Shown: one piece after another, positions 1-10,486 of the stretch
Numbering within the stretch: position 1 is the first letter of the stretch
How the letters are laid out: each line of letters opens with the position of its first letter
Assembly (NCBI GenBank): GCA_910592205.1
Contig: CAJVPJ010000189.1
Span: 1 to 36,514 of the forward strand
DNA from: Paraglomus occultum
Taxonomy: Eukaryota > Glomeromycota > Glomeromycetes > Paraglomerales > Paraglomeraceae
Length of the DNA stretch: 36,514 nt
Reading direction: 5' to 3'
Notes under the pieces: model-generated
The model's database searches: none
The model's input: only the letters and a program-made list of their open reading frames with translations
What the model was told of the DNA's origin: nothing
Translations under genes and position numbers: made by a program

Positions 1-1465
1 CTGGGTTGGTTAATGATAAAAGAGCCTTTGAGCTAATAATATGTAGACAATTAAGTTGATAAAAGTCACCCACTGCTTCACAAACAATAGCACATGTTAG
101 ATCTTCTGTAATATAGTCAATTGGATTTTTTTCATCATTTTTTCTCTTCCCTTTCTCTTGCTCTTGTTGTTTCTCATCTTCAAAAGTTGCCATTATTTTA
201 TCTGGTGTACACTTTGAAATCATTTTTGATTCAACTTCTAATTTCTCTCTCAGGTAATAGTACATGCTAATCAATTTTGGTATATGCTTGTCATCACAGC
301 CAGAAATATCATCAAGTGTTGTAACAAATAATTCACTATCCTTGGCTTCAAGGTTCAACAACACTTCAATGGATTTGAATTGAATAAATTCATTGATAGC
401 ATTATTCAATGAGTCTAATGCTATGTAATAACAAATAGCTTGTGTAGTCATAGAAAATGTTTTCTTAATAAGCTGTTGGACAATATCCAAAATGCCAAAC
501 CAGAGTTCATCACTCACATCATGATTCTCTGCAGCATTTTCAGAATAGCATAGACTGATATGATACCAAAGGTACTCAAGAAGCACTCTTTCTTTAAAGC
601 TTATTACAATGTTAGACTCCTTTTGTTGATACCATTCATCAAGACTATCTTGTAATACCACAAGTTGTCTCCAGGTTGTATACCAAGGCTTGCCTGAGGG
701 TTCAACATGGAAGGCTTCTTTAAAATGCTTCCAGGATCTTTCTATGTCAAAATCACCAAGAGGGACATCAACACCTGTAATTAATTTGACCCCAATTTTA
801 GCCAATCCAGGAACTGCAACAAGTAAACCTTTTAATGCTGCAATAGCTCGATCAAGAATTGTCTGATACTGATTTTTATCACTGCAGACAGTGGCTAATG
901 TATTTTTAATAAGTTTGAGGAGGTAATCAATGTTGTAATCACTTTTGATCATGTTGTCTGATTCATTAGATCCTGCACACTGAATTTTCCATATTTCTCC
1001 TCCATATTGTTTAATCATGGAATGTGCATGTTGAATACCATCAAGAAAACGACCTGTAAATTGACACCCATTCCGATACATCTGTTCCAGTATAGTTGTA
1101 ATAATTCGTAATTGCCATTCCAATTTAATAATTGTTTCCCCTGAAAACACATCATCAAATTCTTGAGAGCATAAATTCTTCAAAACTGTGTTTAACACTT
1201 CTACTGACACAGAATCTCCTTTATGTTCTAGAACGTATTTAAGTGCGTAAATATTCTGAGAATATTGCAAGTTTGTTAACAATTCCGTTATTTGTTCATC
1301 TGCTGACATAAGCTTTTGTTCCATTAATTGAAGTATAATCTTAGGAAAGGTGCCTTGAGTTATGGAATTGTTTGGTGTTGATGGAGACGATGACATGGTA
1401 GAGGATGCACTCGTTGTGAGAACATTGTTTGATACGTAGTCAGTTGTTGAGCCGGAACTCATCAT
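1..1465 (-). CDS. Sel1-repeat/RING-like protein, copy 1 (3' part outside window)
   Basis: An uninterrupted frame of 488 codons runs from an ATG-ATG pair at 1465/1462 off the left edge of the window. The product starts with a Ser/Thr-rich stretch (MMSSGSTTDYVSNN), continues through a helical, cysteine-poor region of about 400 residues, and reaches a RING-like segment (TCAIVC, then C-L-H about 15 residues on) where the window stops. It is closely similar along its whole length to the gene at 12969-16042, which goes on into a Sel1 array, so the missing 3' part probably encodes Sel1 repeats. Copy 1 has no frameshift at the point where copy 2 has lost one base, and it lacks seven residues that copy 2 has shortly after that point. 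Sel1 repeats are TPR-like helical scaffolds for protein binding; the RING-like part suggests, but does not prove, ubiquitin-ligase activity. No intron is seen. Start chosen because the same ATG-ATG context is present in copy 2. Confidence 0.8.
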   Translation of the reverse strand, partial: MMSSGSTTDYVSNNVLTTSASSTMSSSPSTPNNSITQGTFPKIILQLMEQKLMSADEQITELLTNLQYSQNIYALKYVLEHKGDSVSVEVLNTVLKNLCSQEFDDVFSGETIIKLEWQLRIITTILEQMYRNGCQFTGRFLDGIQHAHSMIKQYGGEIWKIQCAGSNESDNMIKSDYNIDYLLKLIKNTLATVCSDKNQYQTILDRAIAALKGLLVAVPGLAKIGVKLITGVDVPLGDFDIERSWKHFKEAFHVEPSGKPWYTTWRQLVVLQDSLDEWYQQKESNIVISFKERVLLEYLWYHISLCYSENAAENHDVSDELWFGILDIVQQLIKKTFSMTTQAICYYIALDSLNNAINEFIQFKSIEVLLNLEAKDSELFVTTLDDISGCDDKHIPKLISMYYYLREKLEVESKMISKCTPDKIMATFEDEKQQEQEKGKRKNDEKNPIDYITEDLTCAIVCEAVGDFYQLNCLHIISSKALLSLTNP

Positions 1466-1530
1466 GATTATAGGTCAATGGTTAAGGTATAGGTAGTCGG
1501 AGTGTTTTCCGCATATATGCGTTATGATGT

Positions 1531-1547
1531 TTCCTATTGGTTCGAAT
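1531..1547 (-). promoter_or_regulatory. Conserved CCAAT-type element upstream of Sel1 copy 1
   Basis: Read on the minus strand this is a GAACCAATAGGAA core, 66 bases upstream of the ATG. The same core occurs at 16085-16100 upstream of copy 2, while the sequence around it has diverged. Conservation within diverged flanks, and the match to the CCAAT box bound by HAP/NF-Y factors, suggest a promoter element. Inference from two sequences only. Confidence 0.45.
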
Positions 1548-3149
1548 AGACCGTCCGTATATAGATCGCAAGGGACTTTTATCCACACAAAATTGGCCGT
1601 GTGTACTACACTATCCCATAAATTATAATATATCACCGGATTTTGTGTCACATGTTTCATTTTCTTATAAGTAATCAATAGTAATAGTACATATTAATAT
1701 AGTAATAGATAATCAGTAATTTATCCGGCATGTCACAGATTTCATTCATCAATTATACTATCCCCAAAAAGAAAATATTTGCCGTGTAACATGTCGGATG
1801 TCGGATAATATGCTGCTCGTACCAAAAATTACGTCACAACCAACAAGTCAGGATCAAACCCCCTTTGTTCTGACATGCATTCATTGTTTATATCGTCACA
1901 TCGCACTGCGCTCAGTATTCAATGTATTTATAACTGTTGTCATTAATAATGCAAACCTCGCCAGTACGGAAGTATTTCATTTACGCTCTATGCTTAATAT
2001 AAAAAACAGAATCGAACATTGCTTTTCTCTAACAATATTACGGTACTGTCAGGTTTAAGTTTCTTATCTTAATGACATTTTGAATTCTTATTGTTCAACG
2101 TACAGTACATTCACATCTGAATATATAGACCGACAATTTCGACGTAAGCATCATCGTCGGCTAATACTAAATATTTATATTTATATTTTCTGTCTGAGCA
2201 CATATGACCGACATATTGCAATATTCCCATCCACTTTATTTACTGGGAATGTTAGCTGCAGGATATTCGCACAAACTTTTGCCTTCAACGGTTTGCAAAT
2301 ATTGATTTTTCTCCTCGTTAAATCTGGCGGGGAGAAGTAATTCCGACAATGCAACATATAACTACGCTGCCAAGAATAAATTTCAATACTGTGCGAAAAA
2401 CAACAATATAAATATGTGGCATTTTGTGAAAATTTACAGGGTTTGTCTTGTAAAGTTGAGTCAGTTAATCAATTGAATTTCTTCCGATATACAGTACGTT
2501 GAATGTATACGGTTCTCAATTATTACCATTATCGATAGGTGTGAGTTTTCGTGTGTGTTTTTTTTTTTTTTTTTTGAAAACTTAAGTTATCCGGGGTTCC
2601 ATTAACAGATATGTTTGCGACAAAAATTAGACTTTGGCTTATTTCGTTGCAACAAGTAACAATACTTACACAGCAGCATTCTATGCATTGAGAAGCATCC
2701 AAGAAATACTGTGTAAATATTTTAATCTTCTCCAGGAATCTTCAACATGCGCAACAAAAGCCGATGTTTTAGGATAAATAGTAACTCATTATGAGAGTAG
2801 AATACATGCATATGAAGTATGAGCATTCATCACTCAAACACCTGGAGTCTATGCTGTGCTGTTCGCTGAAAGAAGTTTACGATTGGGAAAATCCGTCGAC
2901 AAAAAGGCCAGATATTGAAGCTAGCCAACCGTTTCACAAAAACGGTTTCAGTTCTAATACTAAATAGTCATGCTACTGAAAAGCTAGCGAACTTTGGTGT
3001 TATATTGATATAAGTATGCATGGCAAACATTAAATATAAATTTGAGGATTGTAATTTCAAAAATGTGCCAATTGCTTGTAGTATGTCATGTGATACCGAT
3101 TTTCGTATTTTTTTATCAAGTGACACAAAACAATATCACTAATGCAGTA
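1548..3149. other. Divergent intergenic region between Sel1 copy 1 and kinase A
   Basis: AT-rich non-coding DNA between two divergently read genes. It contains a run of 18 T at 2558-2575 and a short kinase-tail-like frame at 2812-2967 (listed separately). No other coding signal was seen: the short open frames here have no recognisable motif or splice partner. Confidence 0.5.
2812..2967 (+). pseudogene. Possible relic of a kinase C-terminal tail
   Basis: A 51-codon frame beginning MKYEHSSLKHLE and containing DWENPSTKRPDI. This resembles kinase subdomain XI (a Trp, then an acidic/Asn-Pro-x-x-KRP turn), comparable with AVPDKRP in kinase A and DADPDKRP in kinase B. The frame ends S-N-T-K-stop; kinase A ends A-N-T-K-D-T-stop. 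It lies about 180 bases upstream of kinase A on the same strand and could be the 3' stub of an older tandem copy. The match is short, so this is tentative. Confidence 0.3.
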
Positions 3150-5705
3150 ATGTCGTCGTTACTTTTAGGAACTTATACAAGCATTGACAACTTGATTCAA
3201 TCCTCCTTAGCAAATATATCAGCTCAACTTCGATGGATTGCTCATTCGGAAATCGTCGACGTAGAACCAAGTCAAATCGACACGGTCCATTATGCTGTTC
3301 GTAAGAAGTTGTTTGATGATGGCAGAATTGTTGAAACGATGGTTATATTGCTATTGCTTGGAAGCGATGAAACCTGCACACCAGCCCATGTGAGTGAGTT
3401 TGCTAGAATATACTCACTTCCAACACACAAATACTATCGTAATGACAGTAAATTTGCTCGATATTTCGCATGGCTTGAGGATCGGAATTATATGATACAT
3501 GGATTTACTAAGCGTAATGATAGCTATTATATGGTCGCTGAGAGAGAATTTTATTACACTTATTCTCGATATGGGTTCTGCTCAGCATGTGGACTAGTCA
3601 GGTGTAGCCCCGTGTGGTGCATTTGTGGACATAAACAATTATCTAATGAGTGGAGTAGCAACAATACGAAACTTGACGAATTTATCAAGAAATCTCAAAT
3701 ACAAACAAACTCGGCAAATGAAGCCTACTTGGAATGGATTCCCTTTAATTGTATCCGGATTGAGAAGCGCGGCATAAACTTAAATAATAGTCTACCTATT
3801 TGTCTTCGTGTGAAATTAATTCCTCTTGAGATAACTGATGAGTTACATTATGACAAGGTAAACTATCGATTACATCATGCTTATTAAAGCGTTTATATGA
3901 TTATTGACTGTTATTTTTATAGTTATGTGGTGAGCATTCAGATGTTCTTGCCAAAAATATTTGGGTTACCATTGGATTTACGTATGATGCAAAGAAACAA
4001 AGATATTATCTAATAAAAGATCAAGATGAAATTGGATTTTGTCTGGCATGTAGAAGGCAATTAAGTCCTAGTATAAATACATTTTGTTTCAATTGTAAAG
4101 CACCAAGACCTGTTAATTGGACTACTGGCAACAAGGCTTTGGATTCATTCATAATGAAATCATGGTGCAATATGACAGGAATATATGATGGCTATATACA
4201 ATGGATTGAATACTCATTATTGATGAACATACAAACAATGACATTATTTGACCATGGATGCACACATACAGCAGATTGGTTAGAACCAAATGAATTGACA
4301 AGAGTGATGCTCAATAAGCTAGTTGATGGACAGAATGCTCAGTTATTTGATTTCCAACAGGTGAGTTATTATTATGTAGTCTGTACAATAATGCAATGGT
4401 GCTATTTGCATGCATGTTTAAATTGACTCTTGTTGTAATGACTGTATTCACTCAAATAGCTAACTAAGGAGTACCCAGAGATATTAACACCAAATAATAT
4501 TTGGATTATTGGAATTACTCAAGAGCCATCTAGTCAAGGATACTATTTAGTGTTCTACCATAACATGCATGCACTATTGGGCAAGTTTGTACAGATTCAT
4601 GAAAGAGGAAAGTGTATACAGTATACTGACTTTGATGAAGTCAAGGAAATTGGAACAGGAGGGTATGGAACAGTCTACACTGTCAAATATAGAAAGTATG
4701 CAGAAGAGCATATGCCAGAAACTGTTGCCCTCAAACGTTTTAAGAATTTTGATGGAATGCCAGAATTATTTATTTCTGAGGTAGGCAATTTTTTGATCTA
4801 TTAGTTACAGTGATTTTTAATGTCCATGCATTCAAAGTCTTCATTATATTTACTACATTACATAGTTCAGAAATTTCGCCATATGTAAGCGTTTCTATTA
4901 CAACTTTCTTGATATTTATGGAATTACACGAGACCCAGAAACAAAAGATTACATGATTGTTATGCAATATGTTAACAATGGTAATCTTTTGTCCTTTCTG
5001 GAGCAAAATATTAACAAACTGACATGGAAGATGAAATTACAATGTCTGGAGAAAATTTCACTTCATCTTGATCATATTCATGATGCAGGAATTGTACTTT
5101 GTAATCTTCATGGCGGAAACATATTTTTAAACTATGACAATGAGTCTGAGATTGAAAAAGATTTTCGTGTAAACAATTCATATATATGCGATCTGGGTCT
5201 CTCCCGATCGATGAATTCTCGTAAATCAAATTCAACTGTTCGAGGCGTCTTACCGTTTATCGCGCCAGAAGTCTTTCATACTCGCAAATTCACAATGAAA
5301 TCAGACATATATTCTTTCGGCATTATTGTGTATGTGATGGCCACAGGCGAACTACCTTTTAGAGATAGACAGTTTGATAGAGATTTAGCATGTGATATTG
5401 TGGGTGGATTGCGACCAGCTATGCCCGACTCAGCGCCAGAAAGGTATAAAAATCTTGCTCAGATGTGTTGTGAAGCTGTCCCTGACAAGCGTCCAGCTGC
5501 ACATATGCTTTGGAAGCATATCTACGCCGTTCTCGGAAGAGCGAGCTATTTTGATGAGAATGTGTGGAATACCATTTATCATACGCATGTAAGACCTTTA
5601 TCACGTTACGAGAAGGAGAGTAAATACTCTAGTAAATTTTTACCTATAGGAGATTTGCCCAAATCGAGAAACAGTTACGAACCAGCTAATACTAAAGATA
5701 CATAG
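3150..5705 (+). CDS. Zinc-ribbon plus kinase-domain protein, copy A (likely pseudokinase)
   Basis: Four exons, 3150-3857, 3923-4360, 4460-4780 and 4866-5705, all joined in phase 0 through GT-AG introns of 65-99 bp; about 768 residues. Start set at 3150 by alignment with copy B; an in-frame ATG at 3063 would add a hydrophobic leader. The N-terminal half has two zinc-ribbon-like units (CSACG...WCIC; CLAC...CFNC), each followed by a 'W-x2-(N/G)-N-x3-LD-x-F-I' signature seen in AM-fungal kinases, and recurring 'YY(M/L)(V/I)' strands. The kinase domain starts near residue 449 with GTGGYGTVY, has the ATP lysine in VALKRF (about 474), a DLG in place of DFG (about 597), FIAPEV, and SDIYSFG. The catalytic loop reads V-L-C-N-L-H-G-G-N: the usual His and catalytic Asp are Leu and Asn (AAT at 5103-5105). 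The frame is open throughout, so a folded but catalytically weak or dead signalling protein is likely. The family is expanded and its substrates are unknown. Confidence 0.8.
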
Positions 5706-5790
5706 GCAACAGGTCGTTACATTGATAACTGAAGTCAATTTACAATATTAACATATTGTTTACTGTAGTAGTAGTGACACAATAATATTG

Positions 5791-5796
5791 AATAAA
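5791..5796 (+). terminator. Candidate poly(A) signal of kinase A
   Basis: AATAAA about 86 bases after the stop codon of kinase A, in T-rich sequence. In a genome this AT-rich the hexamer can occur by chance. Confidence 0.3.
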
Positions 5797-6761
5797 TTTC
5801 ATGCATGTTATTTACAATTCAAAACATTGAAAAAAAGTTCTGCGATTTGTTTTAGTAACAAGAACAATTATTATTCCACAGATTGAAGGAAATTATCTAT
5901 TTAAAAATTAAACGGGGCAAATTCGATTCAGTGTTCTGACCAGTAGAGTAAATGTTATTTGTCTTGATTAAACAACAACCGTTCTTCAATATTAATTATA
6001 TTTAACAACGAGAGAAGAATGTAATAATAATTCGATTTCGAAGGGAAATCGTTTATTCAATTTCCATGGATAAGACTTATTCAATAATTATCGTTAACAG
6101 TTCAAACTAAGTTTTGTGATGGGATGAGCTACTTATATGTCTTTTATGACGCGGAAAAAAACGACACATTTCTAAAATTAAATAAGCATCGTGTTGAAGA
6201 AATGGTGTATTCAGAAAAGAACAGGTATGAAAACAATGTCAAGAAACACACATCATAATTATCCAGCTGATGCTAAATGCTTCGAGAGCTCGCTTGAATG
6301 TTGTTACGTTTTATTTAGCATTATTAATAAACTATTACCAATTTTACACATTTATCTCAAGATTTATTTTTAAGGGTTATTATTATATAATTTTGTGCAC
6401 CCCATGACGTAATGCATTTTAGCAAGTGCGAACTATTATGTAATAGTAATAGTATCGCATATGACCCGAATCGAAATTGTTTGTAACTGAGTAGATTAAT
6501 AAATGACTTTAACACTGTCAACTGCCTTTAATTGGACTGTCTGCATTCCAGAGTTATCAGTCAAATTAACAACAGACATAATTAAGGAAGTACAATTATA
6601 TTAAAAAATCGGGGCAATCGAATTACTGGGTAAAGTTGAATTATAGGGAGTCAAATTCTCAGTATAATAAATTGTGCAATCAATGGTAATAGTAACATTA
6701 GTTAAACAAACGGCCAATTTTATTGTCCAGTTATAGTGATATTCGAAACACACTACCTAAT
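5797..6761. other. Intergenic region, no gene seen
   Basis: AT-rich DNA between the convergent kinase copies. It holds no splice-supported coding frame and no recognised motif. A 'GTAATAGTAATAGTA' stretch occurs at 6440-6454. Confidence 0.5.
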
Positions 6762-7148
6762 CTAGCTGATTTTTTTCGGACATTTAGGCTTGTAATGCCC
6801 ATGCCCATGCTCTCCACAATTACCACACTGGTTTTGATGCTTGACTGTGCTCGCTTGATTCGCTTAGAACTTTTCGAGCGACCTTTTGCTTTGCGTTTTC
6901 TTGGATTCTGAAGGAATCGATCAGTTGATGGGTCATTTTTTTTGTCAACCGCTTTCATGCTCACGTAAATTATCGTCGTTATTAGTGGTGCTGTTTTCAT
7001 CAGTTTGATTATCTACTTGTTCAATTTGTTGCATTTCAGTTAACAGATCCTGTAGTTTCTTAGGAACATCTCACCCGCGAAATCGAACAGCTCTTTGTGT
7101 AATATCTCGCGCAGTTTTCCATATAGTTTTCGCTCATTGATATCTTCT
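6762..7148 (-). pseudogene. Decayed transposase C-terminus with zinc knuckle (MULE/FAR1-like)
   Basis: On the minus strand one frame gives NPRKRKAKGRSKSSKRIKRA, a basic linker typical of the end of MULE/FAR1-type transposases. After a frame change near 6840-6850 a second frame gives HQNQCGNCGEHGHGHYKPKC and then PKKIS-stop (TAG at 6762-6764). This matches a CX2CX4HX4C zinc knuckle if one Gly-His dipeptide is removed; that dipeptide is encoded by a 6-bp tandem duplication. Upstream pieces in other frames (ERKLYGKLREILHKEL; VPKKLQDLLTEMQQIEQ) have the composition expected just before such a linker. No DDE core and no terminal inverted repeats were found. It is a fragment broken by frameshifts and not functional. 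Confidence 0.5.
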
Positions 7149-7515
7149 CTTTTTTCCTCTCGGAGGTCTGTTGGAGATACAAATCAATCAATTGTATTAC
7201 GTCTAATGATATGATGTTGGGAATTAGCTTCATCAAACCTTGTAGCAACATAATATATAAAGAAGAGACTTAGAACGTCTATAATACATAAAAAAAAAGA
7301 CTTATAACGTCCATAAGTAGAAAGTAACTTATAACTACATAATACAAAGATAGCGTTTGTTTCTAAGAAACACGGCAACAGAGAAGTGCGTTGTCTTAAG
7401 AACGTAGTTGATATACTTCTTTTCGCGACATAATAGTAAATGATGTCTGACCGGTCCACACTCGTAACGTACCGATTTGTCGCGACTTGAATCAATGTAA
7501 GAATATTCGATTCGA

Positions 7516-7614
7516 ACAGCCTACGCGTAAGCAAGCACACAATAATAAAGGTCCAATAAATACAAGAATATTAGATACTAGCGGGCGGACAGCTTACGCG
7601 CGTAAGCAAGCATA
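7516..7614. repeat. Direct repeat with CG-rich palindrome
   Basis: Two copies, 7516-7539 and 7589-7614, share ACAGC(C/T)TACGCG, then TAAGCAAGCA. The second contains the perfect 16-base palindrome GCTTACGCGCGTAAGC at 7592-7607; the first is two bases shorter and imperfect. CG-rich palindromes stand out in this AT-rich background. They may be protein-binding sites or remnants of element ends. Confidence 0.5.
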
Positions 7615-8018
7615 TATAATTGACACTTACGAATCCGTTATATCTTATACTCGAAAGGAAAAAGGAGTAACCCTACCAGCAGCCAGCATCGTGCAGTTTA
7701 TGTATAACGTTAACACGAAACGCTGGCTGATTGGCTGCATTAAACCTTTTATTATGTAATTTAGGGATGCACGAATTTTATTTACCCCATTTTTAATCAT
7801 ATTTTCTTACATAGTCAAATGATCTACTCAGCAAAGACAGCTAACAGTAAATGCACAATTTTATTTACCATCTTTTTAAGTCAACTATATTAAAATATGT
7901 GAAAGCATCATATAATGTACTGTAAATAAGCCCGGTTGAAGTACAATTTATTCGAAACGAGATTGAGTCACTAAATTATAAGCAGTGGATGGTGTTAATG
8001 TAATATTGTAAACTGACT
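7615..8018. other. 3' flank of kinase B, no gene seen
   Basis: AT-rich non-coding sequence downstream of the kinase B stop codon, with no recognisable coding or structural RNA signal. Confidence 0.45.
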
Positions 8019-10486
8019 TTATTGTATGTGTAACATACCTGCAGCTGAATCCAAACCATAACTATTTTTTGGTTTAGGCAAATCTCCAGTAGGTAAAAGC
8101 GTACTAGAATATTTATTCTCCTTCTCGAGTCGTGATACTGGTTTTACCTCAGTATAATAGATAGTATTCCACTCGTTGTCGCCAGAAGTGCTCTTCACCT
8201 CTACTTCACTGATGAACACGGCAATATTAATATCCCTATGAAGTGCATTCCCGTTCTCTGGACGCTTATCAGGATCAGCATCACAACAACGCTCAGCAAG
8301 TTTCTTGTATTCCTCTGGTGCGGAATCAGGCATCGATGGTCGTAGTCCTCCCATAATATTGCATACTAAGTCTCTATTAAACTGCCTATCTCTAAATGGG
8401 AGTTCACCAGTTGCCATTAAATACATAATGATACCAAAAGAATACACATCTGACTTCTGAGTAAATTTGCAGGTATGGAAGACTTCCGGTGCAATAAAAG
8501 GTAAAACTCCTTGAATGGTTGAATTAGACTCATATGAGTTCACTGATCATGAAAGTCCAAGATCGCATATCAATGATTGTGTATAATTCGTATTGGCATG
8601 CATAACTATGTTACCACCATGAAGATCACAGTGTACTAATCCCGCATCATGAATATACCACAGATATTGTGCAATATGCCTCAAATGCCGTAATTTGTCC
8701 AACCACGTCAATTTGTTAATATTTTGATCCAAATAAGACAAAAGACTACCATTGTTAGCATATTGCATAACAATTATGTACTCTTGTGTTTCTGGGTCTT
8801 GTGTCACTCCATAAATACAAAGGAATGAATATGCATAATTTATGCACGCATGATTTCTGAACTATAATAATAATAATAATAAGTACAAAGTCAAATTAAA
8901 TATCATATTAATCAATACTGCTTACCTCAGAAATAAATATGTCTGACATTTCATCATAGTTCTTAAACCGCTTGAGTACGACAGTTTCTCGCATATTCTC
9001 TACTATTGAACATTTTTTATATTTGGCAGTATAAACTGTTCCATAGCCGCCAGACCCGATCTCTTTGAGTTCATGAAAGTCGCTGTACTGCATGTGCTTA
9101 ACAATATCCCATTTGCGAAATTGTATAATAATCTTGTTCAATATTTCATTTACATCATAGTAGAAAACTAAATAATATCTCCGACTGGACGGTTCTTGGG
9201 TAATTCCAACTATCCAAACATTATCGCGAGTTAATATCTTTGGGTATTCCAGCGTTAGCTATTTGGGTAAACAATAAAACAATCAATGCTGGCATTATTT
9301 TTACACGTGAATAATTTACCTGATGAAAATCATCACTGATCTGCTTGAGTGTCACTTTTATCAATTTATTTATCACTGGATCTAACCAATCCGTTATGCG
9401 TGTGCATCCATAGCGTAATGAGGTCGTTTCTCGTACGTTCATCAACGTGGAATACTCTATCCATTGTATATAGCCATCATATATGTCAATTGTATTACTC
9501 CACGATTCCATAATGAATGAATCCAATGACCTGTTACCCGTAGTCCAGTCAGGAGGTCGTGGAGATTTACAAAGAAGACAGAAAGCCTTTATCTTAGGTT
9601 CTAATCCATTTGTACACGCCAGACATAATTCATGTCCATACTCTTCTTTTATTAGATAATACTTTTGTTCGCTTGTATTGTACGTGAATCCGATGGTAAC
9701 CCAAACATCCGTGATAAGAATATCTGGATGTTTATCACATAACTGGTGGAAATGATACACAATAAGTCAACACTTATTTAATAAACATGGCGCATAATAA
9801 ATAGTTTACCTCGGCATAATATTAAGCATGTGTTTCGTCTGTTATTTCAAGCGGATTCGATGTATATATAACGATCAATAGGTAGACCATGCAAGTATAC
9901 TGTACTAACGCAATCGAATGGAATCCATTCCAGATAGGCGTCATTCGCTGAGTTTGTTTGTAACTGAGTCTTCTTTATAAAGTCATCGAGTTGCTTATTG
10001 CTGCTTAGTCCCATCCATCGAATAATTGTTTATGTCCACAGATGCACCACACTGGACTACATCGGAGTAATCCACATGCGCGGAGCAGAATCCATATCGA
10101 GGATAACAATGGTAAAAGTCTTTATCAGCAACCATGTAATAGTTATAGTCATACTTGGTAAATCTTTTTATTGAAAAATTACGCTGGATGAGCCATTTGG
10201 GATATCTTCTGAACTGATTAACGTCACTATTGTACTTGTGCGTCGGAAGTGAGTATATTCTAGCAAACTCACTCACAAGCGTTGCTGTGCATTCTTCGCT
10301 ACTTCCAAGTAATACCAGCGTTATTGTATTATCATAATAATGTGTGTAAATAGCATAGTAAACGTTGTCAATTTGAGTCGGCTTTACGTCGGTGACTTCC
10401 TCGTAAGGAATCCATTTAAGTGTATAACTGGATTGGATCAAGTTGTCAATGACAGAGTTATTAACAGTCTCTGATGCTAACGGCAT
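8019..10486 (-). pseudogene. Zinc-ribbon plus kinase-domain gene, copy B (inactivated)
   Basis: Paralogue of kinase A with the same four-exon plan: 9810-10486, 9320-9742, 8926-9258 and 8861 down to 8019, with GT-AG introns at matching places. The kinase domain has GSGGYGTVY, VVLKRF, an intact V-H-C-D-L-H-G-G-N catalytic loop (Asp codon at 8624-8626), ICDLGLS and FIAPEV. It carries several breaks. A TGA at 8547-8549 directly follows DLGLS, where copy A has CGA. In exon 1 a two-base insertion near 10080, beside the first zinc ribbon, shifts the frame; a second shift follows near 10010. The frame that restores similarity to copy A then has a TAA at 9822-9824. The region after DKRP also differs from copy A. 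Read from its ATG the gene would give only a 163-residue N-terminal fragment. Start ATG at 10486 gives MPLASETVNNSVIDNL, aligning with TSIDNL of copy A. Sequencing error cannot be excluded, but several independent lesions favour a pseudogene. Confidence 0.75.

Noticed and set aside
1536-1560. GGTTCGAAT, similar to a tRNA T-loop
   Set aside because: No cloverleaf could be folded around it; no D-arm or acceptor stem pairs.
1475-2340. Short open frames between Sel1 copy 1 and kinase A
   Set aside because: They lack recognisable motifs, splice partners or paralogues; AT-rich DNA yields such frames by chance.
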